Below, piece after piece: positions 7,188 through 14,664 of a stretch of DNA of 23,820 nt. Positions within the stretch are counted from its first letter, which is position 1. The number at the start of each line of letters is the position of its first letter. The translations under genes and the position numbers were made by a program. The notes below the pieces were generated by a model. It was not told the DNA's origin and made no database searches. It was given only the letters and a program-made list of their open reading frames with translations. The stretch is from the NCBI GenBank assembly GCA_029940175.1, contig JAOZRM010000013.1:1-23820 (forward strand). The letters run 5' to 3'. Origin of the DNA: Candidatus Sabulitectum sp. GTDB taxonomy: Bacteria > Fermentibacterota > Fermentibacteria > Fermentibacterales > JCC-6.

Positions 7188-8181
7188 GTGGATACAACGG
7201 AAACTGGAGAGCGGTTTCCATCGGGAAGATCTAAGATCAATACTGACCAGCAGTGATGATGAAGCAGAGCTTCTCTATTCTGCCGCCAGAAAGATCAGAG
7301 ATGAAGTTTTTGGAAAAAAGGCATTCATCCGGGCTGTTGTTGAGTTCGCGAACTCGTGCAGATGCAGTTGCCTCTACTGTGGAATGAGGTTGAACAATCC
7401 CGATGGGATCAGATTCTCGCTGGATCACGCTGAACTTCTGGAAATTGCTCAAAAGGCATTTGACAACGGGATCAGAACTTTTTTCCTTCAGGCAGCTGAG
7501 AGCGAATCTTACGGCGCACTCTGGCTGAGAGATGTAATCACGGACATCAGTCGGATGGGCATGGGGGTTCTGCTCTGTGTTGGTGTTCACCAGGAAAGTG
7601 ATCTTGACCTGTGGCGAGAGGCAGGAGCATACAAATTCATACTGAAGCATGAAACTGCTGACAGAGAGCTTTTCGAGAAAATGAAGCCGGGTTTTACTCT
7701 TGAAGGCAGGATCGAATGGCTCCAGACCTTGCGGAAGCATGGCTATCATATTGGCTCGGGCCCTCTTCTGGGTCTCCCCGGGCAGACAATTGATTCTCTT
7801 GTTGATGATCTTTTTCTACTCCGTGATCTTCAGTCTGAGATGTCCAGCGTCTCTGTCTTTTTACCGGCAGAGGGTACTCCACTTGAAAACGAACCTACTG
7901 GGGATCCGGAACTGGGACTGAGATTTATCGCTGCTATGCGGCTTTTCCTGAGAAATACCCTGATTCCCGCCACAAGCACCTTTGAGAAACTGCTCGAGAA
8001 CGGTCAGTACCGCTGCTTTCAGGCAGGAGCAAATGTTATTACTGTGAACATGACCCCCCAGAAGCTCAGGGATGATTACACTATATATTCAGACAGATTC
8101 TATGTTGGTTTGGAGCATGCCAGGAATACAATCAGGAAGGCAGGTCTTCTGGAGACAACAGAGGGAGAGCTTCTCTCCTGA
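7165..8181 (+). CDS. hydE: [FeFe] hydrogenase maturation radical SAM protein HydE
   Basis: HydE helps build the H-cluster of [FeFe] hydrogenases. The protein has the family start (radical SAM cluster C65-x3-C69-x2-C72 in SCRCSCLYCGM, with an extra Cys67), ALWLRDVITDI, a KHETAD motif, GLPGQTIDSLVDDL, LPAEGTPLENE and a late GANVITVNMTP block, all reminiscent of Thermotoga HydE; 338 residues fits. The C-terminal cysteines that hold a second cluster in some HydE proteins are absent, as in several homologues. PylB and biotin synthase are relatives, but the GLPGQT/GANV pattern favours HydE. No hydF, hydG or hydrogenase subunit is in the window. The last 50 nt overlap the 3' end of aroK on the other strand. 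Confidence 0.82.
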   Translation: MKTMINSEWIQRKLESGFHREDLRSILTSSDDEAELLYSAARKIRDEVFGKKAFIRAVVEFANSCRCSCLYCGMRLNNPDGIRFSLDHAELLEIAQKAFDNGIRTFFLQAAESESYGALWLRDVITDISRMGMGVLLCVGVHQESDLDLWREAGAYKFILKHETADRELFEKMKPGFTLEGRIEWLQTLRKHGYHIGSGPLLGLPGQTIDSLVDDLFLLRDLQSEMSSVSVFLPAEGTPLENEPTGDPELGLRFIAAMRLFLRNTLIPATSTFEKLLENGQYRCFQAGANVITVNMTPQKLRDDYTIYSDRFYVGLEHARNTIRKAGLLETTEGELLS

Positions 8182-8659
8182 TCAATTCTGCCAGCTGATC
8201 AGGGGTCTTGTTTTCGGTGTTGACAGGATTACCCAGAGACAGGTAATGTGCTTTTCTTTCTTTCATAAGGTTCTTAAGCATGACCGGATCCTGAGCCAGG
8301 GGTCGGACTGCATTATTTCTTGTCCACAGCGTTTCAACTGAAGCAAAGAGAGTGAAAAGGATTGTTTTGCTCTCCACCAGCTGCCGACTGTCGCGGTCAA
8401 GAAGTGTACCTCCGCCAAGAGCAATCACGGTTCTGCAGGTATTACCCCTGATAACCCGGTGAAGTATTCTCTTTTCGATTACCCTGAAAGCCTGTTCACC
8501 CCGATGGCTGAATATCCATTCAATCGTGCGTTCGGTCTCAGTTTCTATCAGGCAGTCAATATCAATGAATTCGGCTTGAAGAGAAACTGAAAGAATTTTA
8601 CCTGCAGTGGACTTTCCCGAACATGGAGGTCCGGCAAGTGTTATTATGTTTTTTCTCAT
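8132..8659 (-). CDS. aroK: Shikimate kinase
   Basis: It phosphorylates shikimate at the 3-hydroxyl using ATP. Visible are the Walker A GPPCSGKST (10-18), the DID substrate motif, GEQAFRVIEKRIL, the ALGGGTLL loop, RPLAQDP in the lid and MKERKAHY. The 175-residue length is typical. An in-frame TGA at 8663-8665 fixes ATG 8657-8659 as the first possible start. The gene is monocistronic, divergent from the HU fusion and convergent with hydE. Its leader is odd: the strong Shine-Dalgarno lies 16 nt from the ATG. Confidence 0.93.
   Translation of the reverse strand: MRKNIITLAGPPCSGKSTAGKILSVSLQAEFIDIDCLIETETERTIEWIFSHRGEQAFRVIEKRILHRVIRGNTCRTVIALGGGTLLDRDSRQLVESKTILFTLFASVETLWTRNNAVRPLAQDPVMLKNLMKERKAHYLSLGNPVNTENKTPDQLAELIRREALPLLSPEDLPS
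8177..8203. terminator. Possible bidirectional terminator at the hydE/aroK junction
   Basis: Perfect 8-bp inverted repeat CCTGATCA (8177-8184) and TGATCAGG (8196-8203) with an 11-nt loop, spanning the hydE stop. On the plus strand it is followed by GG and then TCTTGTTTTC, a moderately T-rich tail. It lies within the coding overlap with aroK. Confidence 0.35.
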
Positions 8660-8675
8660 AACTCAATTATACTGT

Positions 8676-8683
8676 CCCTCCTT
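8676..8683 (-). promoter_or_regulatory. Displaced Shine-Dalgarno of aroK, with a -10-like box
   Basis: AAGGAGGG on the minus strand sits 16 nt before the aroK ATG. A TATAAT (8666-8671) lies between the two, ending 6 nt before the ATG, so a leaderless transcript is conceivable. Alternatively the ribosome site serves a four-codon frame ATA-ATT-GAG-TTA-TGA whose stop overlaps the aroK ATG. Confidence 0.35.
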
Positions 8684-8710
8684 GACGACGGCGAGACCGG
8701 CTGCTATTCA
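8682..8710 (+). promoter_or_regulatory. Weak candidate promoter for the HU-led gene run
   Basis: TTGACG (8682-8687), 17-nt spacer, TATTCA (8705-8710), about 40 nt before the HU start. The -35 is good and the -10 poor. This is the only sizeable non-coding gap before the long plus-strand gene series. Confidence 0.25.
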
Positions 8711-8742
8711 ACGGTACATAAGATGGTAAGATACGAGACAAT

Positions 8743-8747
8743 GGAGG
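8743..8747 (+). promoter_or_regulatory. Ribosome binding site fixing the HU-fusion start
   Basis: GGAGG lies 6 nt before ATG 8754. The in-frame TTG-TTG pair (8748-8753) directly abuts it and is too close to act as start. Confidence 0.7.
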
Positions 8748-8753
8748 TTGTTG

Positions 8754-9284
8754 ATGACCAGAGAGGAACTGGCACGGGAGACTGCGGGAAGAACGGGTTT
8801 GACCATGAAGGAAGTTCAGATCGTGCTGGTAACCTTTCTCGATGTGATCAGAGAGACTCTCAGCAAGGGTGACTCTGTATTTCTTCGGGGATTCGGATGC
8901 TTCAGTAGCAAAAAGGGCAGGGCAAGAAGGGTTAGAGATCCCCGAGACAATGGAGTCATGGTGATCCCTTCAAGACATCGTCCTGTGTTCAGACCATACC
9001 CTGCACTGAGAGATTCCGTGCAGAACAGTCTTGCCCCTAGAACCCGGGTGGCATTTTTCTGTGTTGGTTACTCCAGTGCTCAAACCGTTTCAGTTGTAGG
9101 AGATTTCAACAGTTGGAAGGATGACCATTCTCCAATGCAGAAATTGCCTGATGGCAGCTGGTTCACAGAGTTGATAATGGCTTCAGGGCAGGTTATCAAC
9201 TACAATTATTCTGTGGACGGTGTGCGCAAGCCTGATCCAGCTTACCGCACTGACGCAAGCGGTGTTTCTATAAGGCAGGTGTAG
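8754..9284 (+). CDS. HU-family DNA-binding protein fused to a CBM48/AMPK-beta-like domain
   Basis: Residues 1-92 are a full HU/IHF unit: an N-terminal helical pair, LRGFGCF (44-50), the beta-arm RDPRDNG with the intercalating-type Pro63, IPSRHRPVFRP (71-81) and a closing ALRDSVQ helix. HU normally ends near 90 residues; here 80 more follow, reading VSVVGDFNSW (112-121), PMQKLPDGSW, then YNYSVDG and DPAYR (150-165), the classic layout of a CBM48/AMPK-beta glycogen-binding or isoamylase E-set domain. W121 matches the first carbohydrate-binding Trp of AMPK-beta; the later Lys and Trp appear replaced, so sugar binding is uncertain. ATG 8754 was chosen over TTG 8748 because GGAGG (8743-8747) is 6 nt upstream. 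ftsK follows after 1 nt. Confidence 0.88.
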   Translation: MTREELARETAGRTGLTMKEVQIVLVTFLDVIRETLSKGDSVFLRGFGCFSSKKGRARRVRDPRDNGVMVIPSRHRPVFRPYPALRDSVQNSLAPRTRVAFFCVGYSSAQTVSVVGDFNSWKDDHSPMQKLPDGSWFTELIMASGQVINYNYSVDGVRKPDPAYRTDASGVSIRQV

Positions 9285-9285
9285 A

Positions 9286-11559
9286 TTGGTCAGGAAGCCA
9301 GTGTCGAAAAAACAACCGCTGAAAAAATGGCGAATAATACTATTCTTTTTCTTTTTGTTCACTGCTCTAGCCGTGATGGTTTCTCTGATTGCCCCGCCGT
9401 CAGGCTTTATGGAGACCGTGGGAATATATCTCAGTGGCTCTCTGGGGCTGCTGGTTCTTTTTGTGCCTATTTTTCTCTTCCTGACCGGATCACTTATTCT
9501 CAAGCTGAACTACGCTGAAAAATGGTTACGGCTATCTGGTGCTGTTCTCATTTGTTCTTTCTTCTTTGCAGCCATGATATCTCTGATTCTCTGCAGGATC
9601 AAAGCGGATTATCTGTATCTTGCAGGCGGATTGCTAACCGGAAGGGTTGTGCTCGCTATTCAGGGTCTGGTGGGTGGCGTGATTGGCTGGGTAGGTCTTT
9701 TTTCTCTGTTCACTATCTCTGTTGTAATATTTACCGGATGGGATATTTCTGCAGACATCAATTCAATTCTTGGCAGGTGCAAGGCAGGAACTGCTGTTAA
9801 AAAAACAGGAAGATCCAAACCATCGAGAAAGATCGAGAAAGAGCCTCATTCTCATCCTCTTCCCGACTCTGATTCGATGCAGCTTCCTCTGGAAACTGCA
9901 AATCCATGGATCCAGCATCCACCAGAGAAAATTCAAGTGATTAATGATCCTCCAGTTCAAGCACCTCTGGAGGAAGAGGTTGAGCTTACGGTGCCGCAGA
10001 AGGATCCGGAGAGCAAAGCTCCACCAGTGGACATAAGCGGAGGCTTTAAATCTGGCAGTGTGAAAACCAAAACCAGGAAGAACAAGAACAAGGCAAAAAA
10101 AGCGAAGCCAAACAGCGAATTAGATACAGGAGATCAATACGTTCTGCCGGGAGCTGATTTTCTCTCTCTTCCAGCAGATGGTGAGAGACAGAATCAGACT
10201 ACTGCTGAGATAGAAGACAGGGCGAAGCTTCTTGTTTCTAAGCTAAGGGATTTTGGAGTGGAGTGTGCTATTGCTGATTCCTGTCCAGGACCGGTTCTCA
10301 CCAGATATGAACTCACTCCCGGAGTGGGGGTCAAGGTTAACAGGATCTTAAATCTCTCTGATGATCTTGCACTTGCCCTGGCTGCGAAACGAATAAGAAT
10401 ACTTGCTCCTATTCCAGGCAAGGGAGCTGTTGGTATTGAGGTACCGAACAGGCACCCGGAGACCGTTTACCTTCGTGAGATAATTTCCAGATTCAAGAAT
10501 GAATTAATTCCCGTAGCCCTGGGCAAGAGGCTGGAAGGTCAACCATTTATTGTTGATCTTACTTCAATGCCTCACCTTCTTATTGCGGGTGCTACCGGTA
10601 GCGGAAAAAGCGTATGCGTGCATGCTATTATCTCTACAATCCTTCTTACAAGAAGTCCATATCAGGTCAAGCTTGCCATGATAGACCCAAAGATGCTGGA
10701 GCTTTCCGCATACAAGGGAATCCCTCATCTCTGGGCACCTGTTGTTGTTCAGACCACAAAAGCCAGATATCTTCTTGAGGCGCTTGTGAAGGAAATGGAG
10801 GAGAGATATGCTCTTCTTGCTAGAACTGGAGTTCGTTCCATTAAAGAGTATAACAGAAGATTTGGCCCGGATCAATCAGAGGAGAACCTTCCCTACATCG
10901 TTGTTGTTATTGATGAGCTTGCAGATCTTATGATGGTTTCCGCAAGAGATGTTGAACCTGCAATAGCAAGACTTGCCCAGATGGCCCGGGCTGTTGGGAT
11001 TCATCTTGTTATAGCTACTCAGCGCCCATCAGTTGACGTGATCACTGGAGTGATAAAAGCTAATTTCCCATCCAGAATTGCTTTCAATGTAGGATCAAAA
11101 ACAGACAGTAGAACAATTCTGGACATGAACGGAGCGGAAAAGCTTCTCGGAAAAGGAGATATGCTTTTTGTCCCTGCAGCGTCCCCGGAGCCTGTACGAG
11201 TTCATGGTTCTTTTATCTCAACAGAGGAAACGAAAGCGCTTGTTGATTTCTGGCGTGAGCAGCCAGAACTTCCATTCGAATATGAACCTCCTGATGATGA
11301 GCACGGGAACTTATATGACCCAGGTGTATTAAACTTTGATGATCCCATTCTTGATGAGGTGAGGAGAGTTGTTATTGCTCAGCAGAGAGCATCAGTCTCC
11401 ATGGTTCAGAGGAAATTCAGAGTGGGATATGCCAGAGCAGGAAAACTTATCGATATGCTGGAACAGCTGGGTGTGGTTGGGCCACACGTTGGCAGCAAGC
11501 CAAGAGATGTCCTGGTTAAGCCGGAACAGGAGGAAGTGACTGATGAATCTAAAAACTAA
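9286..11559 (+). CDS. ftsK: DNA translocase FtsK/SpoIIIE
   Basis: A septal DNA pump that clears chromosomes from the division site. Four membrane segments occupy about residues 16-150, followed by a Lys/Pro/Glu-rich linker to about 290, the alpha domain, and the RecA-like motor with Walker A GATGSGKS (435-442) and Walker B VVVIDELAD (near 539-547). The C-terminal ~65 residues (DEVRRVVIAQQRASVSMVQRKF onward, ending GPHVGSKPRDVLV) are the winged-helix gamma domain that reads KOPS/SRS polarity sequences and, in E. coli, contacts XerD. The 757-residue size fits the short-linker SpoIIIE type. The start is TTG 9286 or GTG 9301, each with only a moderate ribosome site. It overlaps the next gene by 17 nt. 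Confidence 0.95.
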   Translation: MVRKPVSKKQPLKKWRIILFFFFLFTALAVMVSLIAPPSGFMETVGIYLSGSLGLLVLFVPIFLFLTGSLILKLNYAEKWLRLSGAVLICSFFFAAMISLILCRIKADYLYLAGGLLTGRVVLAIQGLVGGVIGWVGLFSLFTISVVIFTGWDISADINSILGRCKAGTAVKKTGRSKPSRKIEKEPHSHPLPDSDSMQLPLETANPWIQHPPEKIQVINDPPVQAPLEEEVELTVPQKDPESKAPPVDISGGFKSGSVKTKTRKNKNKAKKAKPNSELDTGDQYVLPGADFLSLPADGERQNQTTAEIEDRAKLLVSKLRDFGVECAIADSCPGPVLTRYELTPGVGVKVNRILNLSDDLALALAAKRIRILAPIPGKGAVGIEVPNRHPETVYLREIISRFKNELIPVALGKRLEGQPFIVDLTSMPHLLIAGATGSGKSVCVHAIISTILLTRSPYQVKLAMIDPKMLELSAYKGIPHLWAPVVVQTTKARYLLEALVKEMEERYALLARTGVRSIKEYNRRFGPDQSEENLPYIVVVIDELADLMMVSARDVEPAIARLAQMARAVGIHLVIATQRPSVDVITGVIKANFPSRIAFNVGSKTDSRTILDMNGAEKLLGKGDMLFVPAASPEPVRVHGSFISTEETKALVDFWREQPELPFEYEPPDDEHGNLYDPGVLNFDDPILDEVRRVVIAQQRASVSMVQRKFRVGYARAGKLIDMLEQLGVVGPHVGSKPRDVLVKPEQEEVTDESKN

Positions 11560-12157
11560 ATTTTCTTTGTTACTGCCCTTTCTTCTTATTGCCTGTGGTG
11601 GTGGAGAAACACTTGATTCCCAGGGACTCGCCTCCTCCGACAGTGCATTTGAACAATTCACAAGAGCAAGCCAGCTTTACTACAGAGGCAGGCTCACTGC
11701 AGCTCTGGACGAATTCAACGGAGTGATCTACAGATTTCCGGATTCTCCCCTTGCTTCGGATGCCAGACTTGCTGTAAGAAGAGTGGAAAGCGATCTCTCC
11801 GGTGAGGTTTCCCTGGTGGAATCTTCTTATGATGCAGGTATCACTGCCAGCATTGCAGTGGTTGGTAAACCCTCGGTTAGCTCAAGCATTCATCAGGTGA
11901 GTTCATCTCTCAAGTCACTTGGATCCGGAGTTACTGAGATTATTGATGCAGAGGCTCCAGAGTTGACCGTTGTGTTCTACTGTCAGGGTTATGATGAAGC
12001 TGCTTTTGTTGTGGCTGACTCTCTTGGGAAATGGCTCTCACATCCTGAGAATATTGCACACAGACCAGGAGAGGAACTCATTGCAGCGGTAGCAGAGGGG
12101 TATGACGTTCTTGTAATCATTGGCAGCGATGCTGTGTTCTCACAGTCCATGCCCTGA
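11543..12157 (+). CDS. Lipoprotein with TPR-like helices and LytR_C-like domain
   Basis: A lipoprotein signal (MNLKTKFSLLLPFLLIAC) puts the acylated cysteine at residue 18. Residues ~35-85 form a TPR-like helical pair (YYRGRLTAALDEFNGVIYRFPDSP) of the kind in YbgF/BamD-type envelope proteins. Residues ~104-198 (VVGKPSVSSSIHQVSSSLKSLG, then LTVVFYCQGYDEAAFVVADSLG and YDVLVIIGSD) resemble the LytR_C domain normally found at the C-terminus of LCP wall-polymer ligases. No catalytic LCP domain is present. It is probably an envelope protein near peptidoglycan; its function is unknown. ATG 11543 has AGGAGG 9 nt upstream and lies within the ftsK end. Confidence 0.7.
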   Translation: MNLKTKFSLLLPFLLIACGGGETLDSQGLASSDSAFEQFTRASQLYYRGRLTAALDEFNGVIYRFPDSPLASDARLAVRRVESDLSGEVSLVESSYDAGITASIAVVGKPSVSSSIHQVSSSLKSLGSGVTEIIDAEAPELTVVFYCQGYDEAAFVVADSLGKWLSHPENIAHRPGEELIAAVAEGYDVLVIIGSDAVFSQSMP

Positions 12158-12168
12158 GAAAGGTGCTT

Positions 12169-12750
12169 ATGTTTTCATTGATCTTATGTGCTCTTGCCGG
12201 TTCCACTCTTCTTCAACCGCTCTCTGAACGGCTCGAGGATGCTGTGTACATCACAGGTTCTTTTATCCAGACGGATTACTGGGCACTGACCCTTGATTAC
12301 GAACAGGCTTCAGGAACCATGCATCTGGCCCATCCCAATCTGTTTTTGCTGCAGTACAGTGACATCACAGGAAGATCCATGGGATGTACCGGCAGCGAGG
12401 TTTTTACAGTGGACCCGGAGTTTGAGGAGATACTTGTTTACTCAGGTTCTCCCACCGGCTTTCTTCATATTCTTTCTTCCGTTTCAGAAGATGATTGTAC
12501 CATTGTTTCCAGCACAGGCGGAGACAGTATCACGGTTATTGCATCAGGTGAGTTCCAGGGCGGAGTTTCAGAGATCACTGCAGGGTATACATTTTCCGAT
12601 TCGCTTCCATTTCTCTTTGCAACTACAGACGTAAACGGAAATTCCACCTCCTGGTCAATATCAGATATTCAGATCAGTGATACCGTTCCGGATATTTTCT
12701 CAATACCGGATATTGCCGGATACAGCACTGTTGACGCAGGAACAATCTAA
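12169..12750 (+). CDS. LolA-like periplasmic lipoprotein carrier
   Basis: A short hydrophobic leader is followed by a LolA-type beta-sheet pattern: ITGSFIQTDYW (strand carrying the target), SGTMHLAHPNLFLLQYSD, SEVFTVDPEFEEILVYSG, equivalent to the family's SGxFxxxRPxxFRWxY and YDPxLxQ blocks. LolA shuttles lipoproteins from the inner to the outer membrane, which fits the several lipoproteins encoded alongside. At 193 residues it is near the usual size. I place the start at ATG 12169 (AGG 5 nt upstream) instead of in-frame GTG 12163, which would itself overlap the ribosome site. The alternative is another member of the LolA/LolB superfamily, since identity is low. Confidence 0.65.
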   Translation: MFSLILCALAGSTLLQPLSERLEDAVYITGSFIQTDYWALTLDYEQASGTMHLAHPNLFLLQYSDITGRSMGCTGSEVFTVDPEFEEILVYSGSPTGFLHILSSVSEDDCTIVSSTGGDSITVIASGEFQGGVSEITAGYTFSDSLPFLFATTDVNGNSTSWSISDIQISDTVPDIFSIPDIAGYSTVDAGTI

Positions 12751-12765
12751 ACCCGGGAGGAACCA

Positions 12766-14022
12766 TTGAAGTATCACATAATTTCACTGGGATGCCCAAA
12801 GAACAAGGTTGATTCCGAGAGGTTTGCATGGGTTATGAACAGCGCTGGATGGAAGAACTCTGACCAGGCAGATTCTGCAGATCTGATCATACTGAATACC
12901 TGTGCATTCATTGCACCGGCAACAGAAGAATCTCTTGAGTATCTCTCGGACATTCAAAACTGGAAAGAGGAAAAAACGGGAAGGAAGATAGTTCTTGCAG
13001 GCTGCCTCCCTGGCAGGTACAGTGACGATGGCAGTGGAGGACTGGAGGATATTGACCTGATCATTGGCCCCGGCGACTGGAGAAAACTATCCGCATGGCT
13101 GGGAGCAGCTTCTGATGGAGTGGCTGAAGTGTTCGGTCTGGGAAATTACAGGTATCTCAAGATTGCCAACGGATGCAGTAATGGATGTGCATACTGCACC
13201 ATTCCTGCAATAAGAGGTAAGTTTGTTCCTCAGAGTCTTGATACTATTCTTAGAGAGTCAGATATTCTTATTCAGCAGGGAGCAAGAGAGATAGGTCTGG
13301 TTGCTCAGGATAGCGGTAACTGGTTTCAGAACGGTGAAGACCTTTCCTCTCTTGCAGAAATTCTTGCAGTCAGGCATCCCTCTGTCTGGTGGCGACTTTA
13401 TTATCTTCACCCTCTGCATTTTCCCAAAAGGCTGCCTGAGGTGTTTGCAAAATTCAGTAATGTAGTTCCCTACATTGATATGCCCATCCAGCACGCCAGT
13501 GATTCAATTCTCAAGCGCATGGGGCGCAGGCATGGACTTTGTGCAATAGAAAAGATAATGGATCAGATAGAGAACTCTCCAGTTGAGATCGCAGTGCGAT
13601 ATACCGTCATAACAGGATATCCTGGAGAAACTGATGCTGATTTCAGAGCCTTAAGAGATTTTCTTGGAAGATATAGATCAGGAAGACACATTGCTGCCTT
13701 CAGCTGGTACCCGGAAGAAGGAACACTTGAGTATTCCCGGGCTATAACCAGAGGAGACGCCGTGGATGACTCAACTGCCTCTATGCGATTAGCTGCAATA
13801 TCCGCTGTGGGAGATGCACTTTATGCAGACTGGGATAATAGACTGTACGGCAGGGAACTGTCGATTCTGGCCACAAGCAGTATCACGGGACACACCAGAT
13901 GGGATGCCCCGGAGGTCGATTCAGTTGTGACATTTACAGAGCCTGTGAATCCAGGAACCATTGTAAGGGCGAAAATTGTGGAATCCTCAGGGGCTGTTCT
14001 TGTGGCAGAACCTATTAACTAG
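12766..14022 (+). CDS. rimO: Ribosomal protein S12 methylthiotransferase RimO
   Basis: A methylthiotransferase radical SAM enzyme that modifies an aspartate of ribosomal protein S12. The UPF0004 domain carries C10 (SLGCPKNKVDSE), C46 (NTCAF) and C80 (LAGC), which bind the auxiliary cluster. The radical SAM cluster is C137-x3-C141-x2-C144 in NGCSNGCAYCTIP. Then come IGLVAQDSG, PYIDMPIQHASDSILKRMGR and TVITGYPGETDADF, and a C-terminal TRAM-like domain from about 350. SLGCPKN and the PIQHAS block separate RimO from the tRNA enzyme MiaB. The start is TTG 12766 with GGGAGG 5 nt upstream. At 418 residues it is close to the usual length. Confidence 0.95.
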   Translation: MKYHIISLGCPKNKVDSERFAWVMNSAGWKNSDQADSADLIILNTCAFIAPATEESLEYLSDIQNWKEEKTGRKIVLAGCLPGRYSDDGSGGLEDIDLIIGPGDWRKLSAWLGAASDGVAEVFGLGNYRYLKIANGCSNGCAYCTIPAIRGKFVPQSLDTILRESDILIQQGAREIGLVAQDSGNWFQNGEDLSSLAEILAVRHPSVWWRLYYLHPLHFPKRLPEVFAKFSNVVPYIDMPIQHASDSILKRMGRRHGLCAIEKIMDQIENSPVEIAVRYTVITGYPGETDADFRALRDFLGRYRSGRHIAAFSWYPEEGTLEYSRAITRGDAVDDSTASMRLAAISAVGDALYADWDNRLYGRELSILATSSITGHTRWDAPEVDSVVTFTEPVNPGTIVRAKIVESSGAVLVAEPIN

Positions 14023-14031
14023 TGATATAAT
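14002..14031 (+). promoter_or_regulatory. Candidate promoter after rimO
   Basis: A perfect TATAAT (14026-14031) is preceded at 18 nt by GTGGCA (14002-14007). The 53-base gap after rimO is the largest within the long plus-strand run, so an internal promoter here is reasonable, although the -35 is weak. Confidence 0.3.
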
Positions 14032-14075
14032 CGAAGGATTTAATTGACAACTCTTGAAAAAGGATAGGAACAGAA

Positions 14076-14660
14076 ATGATAACAGTTTTCCTGCTGGGAC
14101 TTGCACTTACCGGATCCGCTACGAGCACTAACCTTGATATGCTTGAAACTGTAGTATTGAATGCCATGGAACCAGTGTCCGAGCAGGTAGCCGCTCAGTG
14201 TACGGAATCCATTCGCCTCCATATTCAGGGAGAACACGCAGGTGGCTGGCTTATAGAGCAGATTGCTACTATGTCTTTGCGTGCTGCAGGGGTTACAGTA
14301 TTTTCAGCAAGAGATGAAGAAGGCTGGGTTCTTAATCTCAGACCAATGGAACTGAGTGTTACATACGCACAAACAAGAAGAAGCTGGATTCTCGGCGGCA
14401 AGCAGATACCCAGAGTTGCCAGTTGTGAAATTTCAGCTGTTCTTATTGATCCTCAGGGTAACATTGTTCTCACCGCTCGAGAGGGTTCTGTAATTGAAAG
14501 TACTGTATCTCCATCAGACATAGTCATACTTGAAAGCTCTACTGAGAGGTGGGCCAACGGTGAGTTGTCTGAGGAGGAAAGCGGTAACATTCTTGAACCT
14601 CTTGTGGTCACAGGTGTTGTAACCGCACTGGTCTATCTGTTCTACTCAAGCAGGAACTGA
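14076..14660 (+). CDS. Unknown envelope protein with C-terminal membrane helix
   Basis: I do not recognise a family. The 194 residues start with a signal-peptide-like segment (MITVFLLGLALTGSATS) without a lipobox, continue through an alpha/beta region (SIRLHIQGEHAGGWLIEQIA, LRAAGVTVFSA, LNLRPMELSVTY, SCEISAVLIDPQGNIVLTA), and end in a hydrophobic helix LVVTGVVTALVYLFY followed by SSRN. The topology suggests a periplasmic domain anchored by its C-terminus. ATG 14076 is supported by AGGAA 5 nt upstream. It lies 4 nt before the next lipoprotein gene, with which it probably shares a transcript. Confidence 0.7.
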   Translation: MITVFLLGLALTGSATSTNLDMLETVVLNAMEPVSEQVAAQCTESIRLHIQGEHAGGWLIEQIATMSLRAAGVTVFSARDEEGWVLNLRPMELSVTYAQTRRSWILGGKQIPRVASCEISAVLIDPQGNIVLTAREGSVIESTVSPSDIVILESSTERWANGELSEEESGNILEPLVVTGVVTALVYLFYSSRN

Positions 14661-14664
14661 TAAA

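Noticed and set aside
7237..7749. Minus-strand frame of 170 codons opposite hydE
   Set aside because: The opposing frame encodes clear radical SAM motifs; the antisense translation has no domain and no ribosome site.
7165..8181. Biotin synthase or PylB instead of HydE
   Set aside because: The overall block order (GLPGQTIDSLVDDL, LPAEGTPLENE, GANVITVNMTP) fits HydE better and no biotin or pyrrolysine genes are nearby, though phylogeny would be decisive.
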